64,000 bases of DNA, taken from assembly GCF_001624695.1 (NCBI RefSeq), contig NZ_JSEP01000014.1, forward strand, positions 62,001 through 126,000, given 5' to 3'. A model generated the notes under the pieces. That model made no database searches. It had not been told where the DNA came from and saw only the letters and a list, made by a program, of their open reading frames with translations. Shown here in pieces: positions 8,896 to 18,156 of this stretch. Each line of letters opens with the position of its first letter. Position 1 is the first letter of the stretch. The stretch is from Labrenzia sp. OB1. GTDB taxonomy: Bacteria > Pseudomonadota > Alphaproteobacteria > Rhizobiales > Stappiaceae. The translations under genes were made by a program, and so were the position numbers.

Positions 8896-9819
8896 TCAAA
8901 GTCCTTCCAGGAATCGGGCGATTTCTTCCTGAGTGTCCCGCTCCCAGAGCACAGGCGCGTGTCCCTGGCCGCGGATTGTTTTCAATCGTGCGTTCGGGTG
9001 AGAGTCCAGCATGCGCAGGCATGTCTCCTCGCTCAGGAGGTCGGAATGTTCGCCGTGGAGAATGAGGACAGGGCGGTCGGTCAGTTTTTCGTATAAATGC
9101 CAGAGATCCGCGACGGGGGCCGCATCGTCCAGACTCGCCAGTTGATGCGCGAGGGCCGGATCGTAGTCCATGATCATCTGGCCACCATCGTCGGACGCCA
9201 CTTGTCCTGCGAATTTTCTCCAGTTCGCAAGATCAAAAGCGGGGAACTGATTTCCAAGTGTTCGCTGCAACGAAACAGCCGCATCTTCAAGCGAAGCGTG
9301 GGTCATCTTGTGGCCAAGCGTCGCCGCGATCCGGTGAATGGCCCGCATTTCGATATGCGGACCGACATCGTTGAAAATCACCGCCGCCATGCGGTTTGCC
9401 GGATAGCGTCCGCTCATGGCGAGTGCGTGCAAGCCGCCCCTCGACGTGCCAAGAAGGGCAAAGCGCTCAAGTCCAAGCTGTTCGATCGCTGCATCGATGT
9501 CCTTACCTTCGATGGTCAGATCGTAGTTTCGCCAGTCGGGATCCCATTCGCTTCTGCCCCTGCCACGGTAGTCAAGCGCGATCACATGGTGATTCAAGGA
9601 TTGAAGGTACTCGGCTATATCATTGAAATCGCGAGAATTTCTTGAAAGTCCGGGAAGGCATAGCACCGGAATTGCCGCCGCAGTCATGTCCGGTTCGCTC
9701 CGTGCTGGAAGCCACTCACACCCGGCAAGCGTGAGACCGTCAGGGCTCTTCAAACTGAAACCCGATCGGGGCGGCAGAGGACCGGAAGTCGATCCAGCTG
9801 GTTGCAAGGCAGTATTCAT
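8896..9819 (-). CDS. Alpha/beta hydrolase fold protein
   Basis: This 307-aa soluble hydrolase has no visible signal peptide. After a short variable N-terminus it has the oxyanion-side motif CLPGLSRNSRDF. The nucleophile elbow is GTSRGG (serine nucleophile), the acid is in LHGEHSDLL and the histidine is in RGQGHAPVL, giving a complete Ser-Asp-His triad. Members of this group are esterases or hydrolases of small acyl or C-C substrates, and the actual substrate cannot be read from the sequence. It is transcribed alone, towards the repeat element and the porin terminator and divergently from dapA. Confidence 0.88.
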   Translation of the reverse strand: MNTALQPAGSTSGPLPPRSGFSLKSPDGLTLAGCEWLPARSEPDMTAAAIPVLCLPGLSRNSRDFNDIAEYLQSLNHHVIALDYRGRGRSEWDPDWRNYDLTIEGKDIDAAIEQLGLERFALLGTSRGGLHALAMSGRYPANRMAAVIFNDVGPHIEMRAIHRIAATLGHKMTHASLEDAAVSLQRTLGNQFPAFDLANWRKFAGQVASDDGGQMIMDYDPALAHQLASLDDAAPVADLWHLYEKLTDRPVLILHGEHSDLLSEETCLRMLDSHPNARLKTIRGQGHAPVLWERDTQEEIARFLEGL

Positions 9820-10089
9820 AAGCGCCTCCCGCGCGATAATTCGTAAGCCGGCTTCCTCAAGGATAAAGGGGTTTCCGACCGGCTGCCAACAGGAAGACTC
9901 CTACCCCATGGAGGTCACGCACCCGTGTCGCCCAAAAGCCCCAGCACGAGGCAGAAATGTCGCGAAGCCTTGCTGGAATGACGAGCGGAGCATTGCCCCT
10001 TGACCGGCAGATGAGTATGGTGCGCCTCCACTGAAACCCGGCAACGTTCAGACCACAGCCACAATAACTTCATCCAAGAGGAAACCGAG

Positions 10090-10968
10090 ATGTTCAAAGG
10101 CTCCATTCCAGCGCTGATTACCCCGTTCAAGGACGGAGCGCTTGATGAGAAACGGTTTCAGGATTTTGTGGAATGGCAGATTGCCGAGGGATCTTCCGGA
10201 CTTGTGCCGGTCGGCACAACGGGTGAAAGCCCGACGCTGGCCCATGACGAACACAAGCGGGTTATCGAGCTGTGCGTGGAAGCGGCCGCTGGCCGTGTTC
10301 CGGTCATCGCGGGGGCAGGGTCAAACAACACCGTGGAAGCGATCGATTTCGCCCAGCATGCTGAAAAGGCGGGAGCTGACGGGCTTCTGGTCGTGACACC
10401 ATATTACAACAAGCCGAACCAGGCCGGATTGAAGGCACATTTCAAGGCGATCGACAGTGCCGTTGGCCTGCCGATCCTCATTTACAACATTCCGAGCCGC
10501 TCCATCGTCGACATGACGCCGGAGACCATGGCGGAACTTTATGAAACCTGCGATAATATCAAGGGCGTGAAAGATGCGACCGCCGATCTTGCAAAAGCAA
10601 GCCGCCAGCGCCATCTGTGCGGCCCGGAGTTCATTCAGCTTTCCGGCGAGGACATTTCCGCCCTGGCGTTCAATGCTCATGGCGGAGTGGGCTGCATCTC
10701 CGTGACCGCGAATGTCGCCCCGCGTTTGTGCGCGGAATTCCAGGCTGCAATGCTTGCAGGAGATTACAAGACGGCGCTGGAGTATCAGGACCGTCTGGCG
10801 CCCTTGCACCGCGCGCTGTTCCTCGAGCCGAGCCCGGGTGGTGCCAAATATGCGCTCTCGCTGCTGGGCAAGATCGGGGAAGAACTGCGCCTGCCGCTGT
10901 TGCCTATTTCCGAAGCGGCGCAGATGGAAGTCCGCGGTGCAATGGCTCATGCCGGTCTGATTAATTGA
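10090..10968 (+). CDS. dapA: 4-hydroxy-tetrahydrodipicolinate synthase
   Basis: This enzyme condenses pyruvate with aspartate semialdehyde, the first committed step of the lysine and diaminopimelate pathway, in the cytoplasm. The 292-aa TIM barrel starts [10 protein letters not shown]. It contains the [10 protein letters not shown] pyruvate-binding loop, the tyrosine in VTPYYNKP and the Schiff-base Lys161 in IKGVKDAT, at the same position as in E. coli. The Shine-Dalgarno sequence AGAGGAAACC precedes the ATG. It is followed after 25 bp by smpB, a linkage common in Rhizobiales. The 270-bp gap upstream (9820-10089) holds no gene I can support. Confidence 0.97.
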   Translation: MFKGSIPALITPFKDGALDEKRFQDFVEWQIAEGSSGLVPVGTTGESPTLAHDEHKRVIELCVEAAAGRVPVIAGAGSNNTVEAIDFAQHAEKAGADGLLVVTPYYNKPNQAGLKAHFKAIDSAVGLPILIYNIPSRSIVDMTPETMAELYETCDNIKGVKDATADLAKASRQRHLCGPEFIQLSGEDISALAFNAHGGVGCISVTANVAPRLCAEFQAAMLAGDYKTALEYQDRLAPLHRALFLEPSPGGAKYALSLLGKIGEELRLPLLPISEAAQMEVRGAMAHAGLIN

Positions 10969-10993
10969 GCAGGGATAGCTCGGAAGGATAAAA

Positions 10994-11473
10994 ATGGCTC
11001 CGAAAAAAGGGGGCGTTCCGGGACGGACCATCATTTCCGACAACCGGAAAGCCCGGTTCAACTTCGAGATTGAGGATACGCTGGAAGCAGGGATCGAGCT
11101 GCAGGGAACGGAAGTGAAATCCCTGCGCAGCGGCAAGGCGAATATCGCCGAATCCTATGCGGCCGAGCGTGGCGGCGAGATCTGGATCTACAACGTCTAT
11201 ATTCCCGAGTACCTGCAGGCAAACCGGTTCAACCATGAGCCGCGCCGGCCGCGGAAGCTGCTTCTGCACAAGCGCGAGATAGGTAAACTGGCTGGCGCCG
11301 TCCAGAAGGACGGCAAGACGATCGTCCCGCTCAAGCTTTACTTCAACGATCAGGGTCGTGCGAAGCTGGAACTGGCGGTTGCGCGCGGTAAAAAACTGCA
11401 CGACAAGCGCGCCACTGAAAAGAAGCGCGACTGGGACCGCGAGAAATCGCGTATCATGAAAAACGGCGGTTGA
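10994..11473 (+). CDS. smpB: SsrA-binding protein SmpB
   Basis: SmpB binds tmRNA and delivers it to stalled ribosomes for trans-translation. The 159-aa protein shows the oligonucleotide-binding barrel with the signature [20 protein letters not shown], then [19 protein letters not shown] and the basic C-terminal tail [16 protein letters not shown], which mimics the anticodon stem in the A site. Length and both termini are as in the family. It is probably co-transcribed with dapA. The tmRNA gene itself was not found in the window. Confidence 0.97.
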   Translation: MAPKKGGVPGRTIISDNRKARFNFEIEDTLEAGIELQGTEVKSLRSGKANIAESYAAERGGEIWIYNVYIPEYLQANRFNHEPRRPRKLLLHKREIGKLAGAVQKDGKTIVPLKLYFNDQGRAKLELAVARGKKLHDKRATEKKRDWDREKSRIMKNGG

Positions 11474-11495
11474 GAGAGTCTCGCAGCTGGTGCCT

Positions 11496-11595
11496 GTCGC
11501 ATTAAATTGAATTCAGGAAACCACCCGAACGCATTTGCAATGCAAACGCTGCCTCGGGTGTTTTCCTGAATAGGTGAATCCGTCTAAACGCGACA
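11496..11595 (+). repeat. Quasi-palindromic interspersed element, copy B
   Basis: This is the reverse complement of copy A with few changes. It has the same ends (CTGTCGC at the left, AAACGCGAC at 11587-11595), the same ATTGAATTCAGGAAACCACC arm, the same central TTTGCAATGCAAA and the GGTGAATCCGT segment. It lies 23 bp after the smpB stop. Downstream, up to 11757, no gene or terminator is clear. Confidence 0.85.
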
Positions 11596-11757
11596 CGCTT
11601 TAGAGCGTGGCTTGTGCGCTGCCTGTTGAGAAGTAGCGCATAAGCTGTTTGTTTCCTGTGCGCTAATTGTGGGTGGTGTTCGCTCTTGCGCAGAGCATTT
11701 GCTGTGCGAAACCTGTGTATGGACGGAACAAGAAGCTTCGCCGCATAACGACATGAT

Positions 11758-12216
11758 TCAGAACATCAAACGGTTAAGAACAGCCCGCTTCCGCTCCTGT
11801 ATCGGCACCGGTCTGCGCGAAGTCCGGTCGACATGGACATGCACGAACCGGCCATGGGCCGCAGTTTCCGACGCTCCCCCGGAAAACAATCCGATCTGAA
11901 AAACCACAGAGCTTGAGCCGATTTTGGCTATTGTCAGCCCTGCGGTGACGTCATCGGGGAAATTCAGCTCGCTAAAATAATTGCAACCTGATTCGACCAC
12001 GAGAAAGATCTGAGGACTATTTGCCGGCTCCAGGATGCCGTGTTTCACGTACCAGGAGTTCACAGCCGTGTCGAAATAGCTGAAATACTGCACGTTGTTA
12101 ACATGTCCATAGATATCCACATCCATCCACCGTGTGGAAATTGTGAGGAAGTCCTTGAAATCTTCGCGTGTTAGCGGTGCAGGGCGTGGAGTCGGTGGAG
12201 AAACTGTGGAAGTCAT
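11758..12216 (-). CDS. Acyl-CoA thioesterase, hotdog fold (4HBT family)
   Basis: This 152-aa single-hotdog thioesterase would hydrolyse acyl-CoA thioesters in the cytoplasm. The motif RWMDVDIYGHVNNVQYFSYF carries the Asp and His-Val-Asn-Asn signature of the 4-hydroxybenzoyl-CoA thioesterase group. Its ATG overlaps the stop of the upstream iron alcohol dehydrogenase (ATGA, 12213-12216), so the two are translationally coupled. Specificity is unknown. With an alcohol dehydrogenase and an AraC regulator nearby, turnover of a short-chain or aromatic acid derivative is plausible, but that is inference. Confidence 0.9.
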   Translation of the reverse strand: MTSTVSPPTPRPAPLTREDFKDFLTISTRWMDVDIYGHVNNVQYFSYFDTAVNSWYVKHGILEPANSPQIFLVVESGCNYFSELNFPDDVTAGLTIAKIGSSSVVFQIGLFSGGASETAAHGRFVHVHVDRTSRRPVPIQERKRAVLNRLMF

Positions 12217-13376
12217 AAGGCCGCCTTGTAAATGGCCAATGCATCGGCTTCCGCTAGGTCCCTTGGGTTGTTCACCAGAAGTCTGGTCTGTTTCATGGCA
12301 TCTGCGGCCAGTTTCGGGACGTCGGCCTCGCCAATGCCGACGTCCCGCAATCGGGTCTGAAGCCCCAGTTTCGCGGACAGCGCCGCCAAACGGCCGGCAA
12401 ACTGCGCGGCGCGTTCCGGCACGTCCTCGATCCCGGCAAGATCGGGAAACAGAACCGGGGCGATCTCAGCATAGGTCCGCGCGGCAACTGCGTTGTTGAA
12501 CTCAATTACATGCGGCAGGACCAGAGCATTGGACAGTCCGTGCGGTACGTGAAAAGTCCCGCCAAGCGGATAGGCGAGGGCGTGAACCGCGGCAACGGGC
12601 GAATTCGCAAAGGCCATGCCTGCCAGCATCGAGCCGAGCAGCATCGCGCCTCGTGCGCCCTCGTCGCCGGGCGAATGCACCGCGCGTTCGATATTCGCAC
12701 CCAGAAGCCTCAAAGCTTCGACTGCCAGCGTTCTGGACAAGGGATTGTTGTTGGCCGATTTCGACGCATGGGATTCGATGGCGTGGACCATCGCGTCAAT
12801 GCCTGTCGCCGCCGTGACCGGTGCCGGGAGACCAAGCGTCAACAGGGGATCCAGAACTGCCAGGTCCGGAAGCAGGAGCGGGGAGACTACACCGCGCTTT
12901 TCCTCTTCTCCAACGGTGATGATCGAAATCGGTGTCACCTCGGAACCGGTTCCCGCCGTCGTCGGAACAAGGATCAGCGGCAACCGCGGCCCCTTCGCAT
13001 TGCCGATGCCCCAGGCACCGTCCAGATCTTCGCCGCTTCTGGCGATCAGTGCCACAAGTTTGGCAACGTCCAGCGACGAACCGCCGCCGAAGCCGATAAC
13101 AGACGTCGCTCCGTGCGCCCTGGCCGCATCGATGGCCTTGTCCACCAGGGCTCTCGGTGGATCCGCAGTGACATCGGTAAATCGCGCCAGCACGCATCCT
13201 GTCTGCCGCAAGGAGGTCTCGCACGGGTCCTGCAGACCCAGAGCGACAATGCCCGGATCTGTCACCAGAAACGGGCGGGCACCGAGGAATGGCGCTGCAT
13301 GACGGCCCAACGCGGACGCAGAGCCGTTCTCAAAGACAATGCGTTGACTGGTATTGAACGTAAACGCGCTTATCAT
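12213..13376 (-). CDS. Iron-containing alcohol dehydrogenase
   Basis: This 387-aa group III NAD(P)-dependent alcohol or lactaldehyde-type dehydrogenase has the dinucleotide motif GFGGGSSLDVAKLVA, the signature PTTAGTGSEVTPIS, and metal-site residues in GIDAMVHAIESHAS and HVPHGLSNALVLPHV. The ATG at 13376 is preceded by GGAG at a 7-8 base spacing. An in-frame ATG four codons upstream (13388) lacks this support. It is coupled by overlap to the thioesterase gene and lies downstream of a DUF2000 gene on the same strand. Substrate is unknown; family members act on maleylacetate, lactaldehyde, butanol or gamma-hydroxybutyrate. Confidence 0.92.
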   Translation of the reverse strand: MISAFTFNTSQRIVFENGSASALGRHAAPFLGARPFLVTDPGIVALGLQDPCETSLRQTGCVLARFTDVTADPPRALVDKAIDAARAHGATSVIGFGGGSSLDVAKLVALIARSGEDLDGAWGIGNAKGPRLPLILVPTTAGTGSEVTPISIITVGEEEKRGVVSPLLLPDLAVLDPLLTLGLPAPVTAATGIDAMVHAIESHASKSANNNPLSRTLAVEALRLLGANIERAVHSPGDEGARGAMLLGSMLAGMAFANSPVAAVHALAYPLGGTFHVPHGLSNALVLPHVIEFNNAVAARTYAEIAPVLFPDLAGIEDVPERAAQFAGRLAALSAKLGLQTRLRDVGIGEADVPKLAADAMKQTRLLVNNPRDLAEADALAIYKAAL

Positions 13377-13467
13377 TGGTGTCTCCATGCCGTTTTCTCA
13401 GCACAGAGTGCCCATTTGGAAAGGATCCGTCGAGAGGTGAAGGCACTGTTTTTTGATGGTCTTTCGA

Positions 13468-13875
13468 CTAAGCGTGCATGCGTGCGCCTTTGGAGATCTT
13501 GTCGGCGATCTTCTTGTCGGCATGGAAGGCCAAACCGGCGACCCTGGCGTCTTCAGGGGTGAATTTGGCAAAGACCTCCCGGTTGGCACTGTCATGGCCG
13601 GTCGAGAACATTTCCTCGATGTAGAGACTGGCGCGAATGCCGCGCTGAAGTGTCCTCTGATGGATCTTGCCAAGTGTCACTGCATCCGTGCTCAGAACGA
13701 TTATCGGCTGAATGCTCATGGGGTGATAGACATTTTGCGCGGCATCGCGGTAGTTTTCTCCAATGATTTCAGGCTTTGTGGCTGCAATCCCGGTCGCGAG
13801 AAAGGCCGTGACGTTGAGTTTTTGCCAGACGGCCAGATCTTCGCGGACAACAACGACGAATTTGGTTTCGAACAT
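13468..13875 (-). CDS. DUF2000 family protein
   Basis: This protein of about 135 aa begins MFETKFVVVVREDLAVWQKL and contains IGENYRDAAQNVYHPMSIQP, matching my recollection of the small DUF2000 family (a PTH2-like fold of unknown function). ATG 13875 is chosen because GGAG lies nine bases upstream. A GTG at 13890 would overlap that ribosome-binding site. It is divergent from the AraC gene and in line with the dehydrogenase and thioesterase genes, suggesting one regulated unit. No function is assigned. Confidence 0.75.
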   Translation of the reverse strand: MFETKFVVVVREDLAVWQKLNVTAFLATGIAATKPEIIGENYRDAAQNVYHPMSIQPIIVLSTDAVTLGKIHQRTLQRGIRASLYIEEMFSTGHDSANREVFAKFTPEDARVAGLAFHADKKIADKISKGARMHA

Positions 13876-13978
13876 GAATAACAACTCCACACAGGGATTT
13901 CAGAGGGACTGGAAGTCGCAAAACCTAGAGGGAGCCGGGGAGACCGGTCTTGAACGTTTGTGCGTTACCGGCAGGGAT

Positions 13979-14773
13979 ATGATCCGCACTTCGCCGTCCG
14001 AAGAGGGTATTGACCGGATTGAGGCGCGGTTCAGCGGCAATGGCTTCGCGCCGCATCGCCATGACACCTACGCGATTGGACTGACGCTCGCCGGGGTGCA
14101 AACCTTCAGATACCGGGGCGAGGAGCGGGCTTCTCTCCCCGGGCAGATCATCGTCATCCACCCGGATGAACTCCACGACGGCGGTGCTGGAACCGAGCGT
14201 GGGCTGCGCTACCGCATGATCTACATTCCGCCAGAGATGATCGCAGACGCCCTTCAGACTGCGGGCCATTTCGCTGTTCTGCCTTTTGTCGCCTCTCCGG
14301 TGTTCTCCGACCCGGATTTCCAACGGGACCTGATCGAGGCGCTCGACGATATTGACACTGAAATGGGGGCTTTCAAGCGCGACAGTCTGCTTGCGGATCT
14401 CGCCGGAGGCTTATGCCGCCGCGCGGACAACGGCAAATCTGATGCAACTGCCGTGAACCGGCCCGCGCTCAGGCAATGCAGCGAGTATTTGCGGGAATGC
14501 TGCGGTAAGCCGGTTCAAATGAAGCATCTGGAAGGGATCGCGCATATGGACCGCTTCACGCTCTCCCGGCAGTTCCGGACCGCTTTCGGAACCAGTCCGC
14601 ATCGCTATCTCATCATGCGGCGGCTGGACCGGGTCAAGTCGGCGCTGGCACTGGGCGGGTCGCTTGCGGAGGCTGCTGCCGATAGTGGCTTTGCCGATCA
14701 AAGCCACATGACCCGCCATTTCAAACGCGCCTATGGCATGACCCCGGGCCACTGGCGTCGTCTGTGCACCTGA
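13979..14773 (+). CDS. AraC family transcriptional regulator with N-terminal cupin sensor
   Basis: This is a DNA-binding regulator. The N-terminal AraC_binding cupin carries the histidines in PHRHDTYAIG and HPDELHDGGAGT. The C-terminal double helix-turn-helix includes MDRFTLSRQFRTAFGTSPHR and ADQSHMTRHFKRAYGMTPG. ATG 13979 is preceded by GGCAGGG. A longer frame begins at ATG 13874, which would overlap the start codon of the divergent DUF2000 gene, so the shorter 264-aa form is preferred but not certain. It most likely controls the divergent DUF2000/dehydrogenase/thioesterase genes. Confidence 0.9.
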   Translation: MIRTSPSEEGIDRIEARFSGNGFAPHRHDTYAIGLTLAGVQTFRYRGEERASLPGQIIVIHPDELHDGGAGTERGLRYRMIYIPPEMIADALQTAGHFAVLPFVASPVFSDPDFQRDLIEALDDIDTEMGAFKRDSLLADLAGGLCRRADNGKSDATAVNRPALRQCSEYLRECCGKPVQMKHLEGIAHMDRFTLSRQFRTAFGTSPHRYLIMRRLDRVKSALALGGSLAEAAADSGFADQSHMTRHFKRAYGMTPGHWRRLCT

Positions 14774-14867
14774 AGAACATCCACCAGATATCGGATCATA
14801 TGATGCCGGAAAGCAGGTTTTCGGGTGCTCCGGGATGGACTGAAGTCTCGCAACTCCAGTCTCCTCG

Positions 14868-14901
14868 TGGACACCCTGTTGAAAGCTCACATCTAGAGTT
14901 T
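14868..14901 (+). repeat. Short dispersed repeat, copy 2
   Basis: This matches 8735-8768 in order and spacing (TGGACA, CCTG, TGAAAGCTCACA, then CT, AG). It overlaps the last few codons of parC, in the convergent gap after the araC gene. Confidence 0.4.
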
Positions 14902-17145
14902 ACCCGGCCCGAACTTGTTGGACCGCGGGAAGCCCGTTGGCGGCAGACGGCCGGCCTGACCGCGCTCGCCGTGCCATTCCGCGAGTTCCTCCAGTGACCG
15001 GGTGAAACTGCGGCCGGAGCTGTCGCTCCAGGTGAGACCTTCTTCACCCTTGAAGACGCGGATATCGGCGAGGTTGCCGTCCCGGTAGCGTTGCAGGCGC
15101 ACGCCGCGTCCGCGCCCCATCTGCGGGATCTGAGCCAGCGGGAACAGAAGAAGCTTCCGGTTCTCGCCGATGATCGCCACCTGGTCGCCTGCGGCTTCCA
15201 CACAGAGCGTTGCCTCGGCGGGCATGGTGAGGTTGAGGACCTGTTTTCCCTTGCGGGTATTGGCGATCACATCGTTCTCGCTGACGACAAAACCGCGCGC
15301 TTCGTTGCTGGCAAGCAGGAGATTGCGGCCCGGCTTGTGCACAAAGGCCCCCACCACATCCTGGGATTCGTCCATCTCCACCATCAGGCGGATCGGCTCG
15401 CCATGTCCGCGTCCACCCGGCAGGCGGTCGGCACCAATTGTGAAGAACTTGCCCCCGGTGGAGAAGATCAGGATCTTGTCGGTCGTCTCCGCATGGAAGG
15501 ACAGTTTCAACTTGTCGCCCTGTTTGAAGGTCAGGGAGGAAAGGTCTGCCTGATGGCCTTTCAGAGCGCGGATCCAGCCCTTCTCCGAAATGATGACGGT
15601 GACCGGTTCCTTTTCGATCATCGCCTGCTGGATGTCGACGAGATCCGTTTCGGGCGCTTCCGCCCGGTCGGTCCGCCGTTTGCCGATTTCGGTTTCCGGT
15701 CCGTAGACCTTGGCGATTTCGGCGATTTCCTTGGAAATCTTCGTCCACTGACGCGCGTCGGAGCCGAGCAGCGTGGTGAGGCCGTCCTTTTCCGCGGTGA
15801 GCTTGTCATGCTCCTTGCGGATTTCCAGCTCTTCCAGCTTGCGCAAGGATCTCAGGCGCATGTTGAGGATGGCTTCCGCCTGCACGTCGGTCAGTTCGAA
15901 AGTCCGGATAAGCTCGGCCTTTGCATCGTCCTCTTCGCGGATGATGCGGATCACCTCGTCCAGATTCAGATAGGCGACCAGATAGCCTTCCAGAACCTCA
16001 AGCCGGTGATTGATCTGGCCCAGCCGGTGTTCGGAGCGCCGGATCAGCACTTCCTTGCGGTGGTCGAGCCATTCGCGCAGCACCTGCTTCACGCCCATGA
16101 CCTTGGGCACCTTGCCCATGGACAGCACGTTCATGTTCAGCGAGAACCTGTTTTCAAGGTCCGTCAGCTTGAACAGCGATTCCATGAGAATGTTCGCATC
16201 GACATTGCGCGAGCGGGGGACCAGAACGACGCGGATGTCTTCCGCAGATTCGTCCCGGACATCGTCGAGCAGAGGCAACTTGCGGGCTGTCAGAAGCTCG
16301 GCGATCTTTTCAATCAGGCGCGATTTCTGAACCTGATAGGGGATTTCCGTAACGACGATCGCCCACTGGCCTCGGCCGAGATCTTCCACTTCCCAGCGCG
16401 CCCTGACGCGGAAGCTGCCGCGCCCCGTCGCATAGGCTTCGCGGATCGATCCCTGATCGGAGACCAGAAGTCCACCGGTCGGGAAATCCGGCCCCTTGAT
16501 AAACTCCAGAAGTTCTTCGACTTCCGCTTTCGGGTTGCGGATCAGGTGTTCGCAGGCCTGGCAAAGTTCGAAGGCGTTGTGCGGCGGGATCGAGGTCGCC
16601 ATGCCGACGGCGATGCCCGAGGAGCCGTTGCCGAGCAGGTTCGGGAATCCGCCGGGCAGGACAATGGGCTCCTTGTCCTCGCCGTCATAGGTCTCCCGGA
16701 AGTCGATGGCGTTCTCGTCGAGCCCGTCCAGAAGGCGCCGGGCCGTATCTGTCATGCGCGCTTCGGTGTAGCGCATCGCGGCGGCGTTATCGCCGTCGAC
16801 ATTGCCGAAATTGCCCTGGCCGTCGATCAGCGGATACCGCTGTGCAAAATCCTGGGCGAGCCGGACAAGGGCGTCATAAACGGCCTGATCGCCATGCGGA
16901 TGGTATTTACCGATCACGTCGCCGACGACGCGCGCGCATTTCTTGAACCCGGAACCGGGGTCAAGCTTCAAAAGGCGCATGGCATAGAGAAGGCGCCGGT
17001 GCACCGGCTTCAATCCATCGCGTACGTCCGGCAACGCCCGGTGCATGATGGTCGACAGCGCATAGTTCAGGTAGCGCTCTTCCAGCGCGTCCTTCAGGTT
17101 GATGCCTTCAATGCCGCCGGGCGGTAGTGTGGTCTCTTTTCCCAT
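14893..17145 (-). CDS. parC: DNA topoisomerase IV subunit A
   Basis: This is the DNA-cleaving subunit of topoisomerase IV, which decatenates daughter chromosomes together with ParE. The 750-aa protein starts in the canonical way ([20 protein letters not shown]). Tyr126 in [12 protein letters not shown] is the catalytic tyrosine. The C-terminal beta-pinwheel repeats include the [11 protein letters not shown] segment. In the quinolone-determining region, [13 protein letters not shown], the position of the usual serine is Gln87 and that of the glutamate is Asp91. It ends the minus-strand block that begins at rpoZ, with a 120-bp gap to recO. Confidence 0.97.
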   Translation of the reverse strand: MGKETTLPPGGIEGINLKDALEERYLNYALSTIMHRALPDVRDGLKPVHRRLLYAMRLLKLDPGSGFKKCARVVGDVIGKYHPHGDQAVYDALVRLAQDFAQRYPLIDGQGNFGNVDGDNAAAMRYTEARMTDTARRLLDGLDENAIDFRETYDGEDKEPIVLPGGFPNLLGNGSSGIAVGMATSIPPHNAFELCQACEHLIRNPKAEVEELLEFIKGPDFPTGGLLVSDQGSIREAYATGRGSFRVRARWEVEDLGRGQWAIVVTEIPYQVQKSRLIEKIAELLTARKLPLLDDVRDESAEDIRVVLVPRSRNVDANILMESLFKLTDLENRFSLNMNVLSMGKVPKVMGVKQVLREWLDHRKEVLIRRSEHRLGQINHRLEVLEGYLVAYLNLDEVIRIIREEDDAKAELIRTFELTDVQAEAILNMRLRSLRKLEELEIRKEHDKLTAEKDGLTTLLGSDARQWTKISKEIAEIAKVYGPETEIGKRRTDRAEAPETDLVDIQQAMIEKEPVTVIISEKGWIRALKGHQADLSSLTFKQGDKLKLSFHAETTDKILIFSTGGKFFTIGADRLPGGRGHGEPIRLMVEMDESQDVVGAFVHKPGRNLLLASNEARGFVVSENDVIANTRKGKQVLNLTMPAEATLCVEAAGDQVAIIGENRKLLLFPLAQIPQMGRGRGVRLQRYRDGNLADIRVFKGEEGLTWSDSSGRSFTRSLEELAEWHGERGQAGRLPPTGFPRSNKFGPGKL

Positions 17146-17265
17146 ATCTGCTTGCTAGCCGGTTCAGGCAATCAGCGCAATTCGCTTGCGGGCATTCACA
17201 GGCGGGATCGGCGGATTTTCAACGGATTTCGACCGGCTGTGGGTTCTTTGGGCGTCAGTGGCGGC

Positions 17266-18021
17266 CTAAAAGTTCCACGGGAAGTCCTCGCGGTAGCGTT
17301 TTTCCAGAGCGCCTAGAAGCTGCGAGCGTGTGCCGCTGTCTGTGGTCTCTCTTTCCTGAAGGTGGCGATTCAGGAAAAAGCTTGTCAGGTCAAAACCTTG
17401 GGTGATGTCTTTCCACATCAGTTCACTGCCGGCCTGACGCTGGCCGTCCAGCAGGAATGAGGGCAGCGGCAGCAGCTTGTCATGATAGGGCAGGCCGGCC
17501 TCGCGGCTGACCGCGCGCGCCGATTTCGGGGACACATAGGCAAGGTCTTCCCGGGTTCCGGTCGCCGCGCAGGAGGACAGGTCGAGGCCTATCCCGAGTT
17601 CGCGCAAAAGTTCCAGTTCGAACCTGATGACAAGAGCGCCTGCCGTCTCCGCTTCGTTCAGATGGTTCAGCACGACGCTGACGGCATTGAACAGTCCGGG
17701 GTAAGGGTGCCGCTCCGGGAGGAGCCGCACGAGAAAGGCCAGGTGCTGGACGCCGGTCAAACCGACGGAACTGGTCATAAGGTCGCCGGCGCGCAGATTG
17801 AGCGGATCGATCTGAAACTGGCCGAGATGGTCCGACAGACGGGCCTTCCAGGTGAGTTCCACCTCGTTGCCGGGCTGAAGCACCGGACGATGACGCTTCG
17901 AGCGGCCGCCCCGCACCAGACCGAGATGCCGGCCCCGCTCGAGCGTCAGCACCTCCAGAATGACATCGTTTTCGCCATGTTTGCGGGTGGTCAGGACAAT
18001 CCCGCGTCCGGTCCATTCCAA
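17266..18021 (-). CDS. recO: DNA repair protein RecO
   Basis: RecO is the recombination mediator that loads RecA with RecR and RecF. An N-terminal OB fold (WTGRGIVLTTRKHGENDVILEV, GRHLGLVRGG) precedes a helical C-terminal domain. The open frame reaches 18090, but alignment with Rhizobiales RecO places the start at TTG 18021 (LEWTGRGIVL). That codon has AGGAAA eight bases upstream and gives 251 aa, the normal family length. It follows era within the lepB-rnc-era-recO series, separated by 135 bp. Confidence 0.93.
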   Translation of the reverse strand: MEWTGRGIVLTTRKHGENDVILEVLTLERGRHLGLVRGGRSKRHRPVLQPGNEVELTWKARLSDHLGQFQIDPLNLRAGDLMTSSVGLTGVQHLAFLVRLLPERHPYPGLFNAVSVVLNHLNEAETAGALVIRFELELLRELGIGLDLSSCAATGTREDLAYVSPKSARAVSREAGLPYHDKLLPLPSFLLDGQRQAGSELMWKDITQGFDLTSFFLNRHLQERETTDSGTRSQLLGALEKRYREDFPWNF

Positions 18022-18156
18022 ATGCTGTTTCCTGCGTAGGGGGCCAACTTGGAGTTTGGAGGATTCTGGCCCGGACGCCAAGTATACCAAAGAGCGTTGG
18101 TTATGGCCCGCCGGAGACGGATATTAGAGGCGGGGCACGATCAACGTTCTTTGGAG

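Noticed and set aside
15091..17127. 678-codon open frame on the plus strand opposite parC
   Set aside because: It mirrors a high-GC conserved gene; its translation has no recognisable domain and parC is unambiguous.
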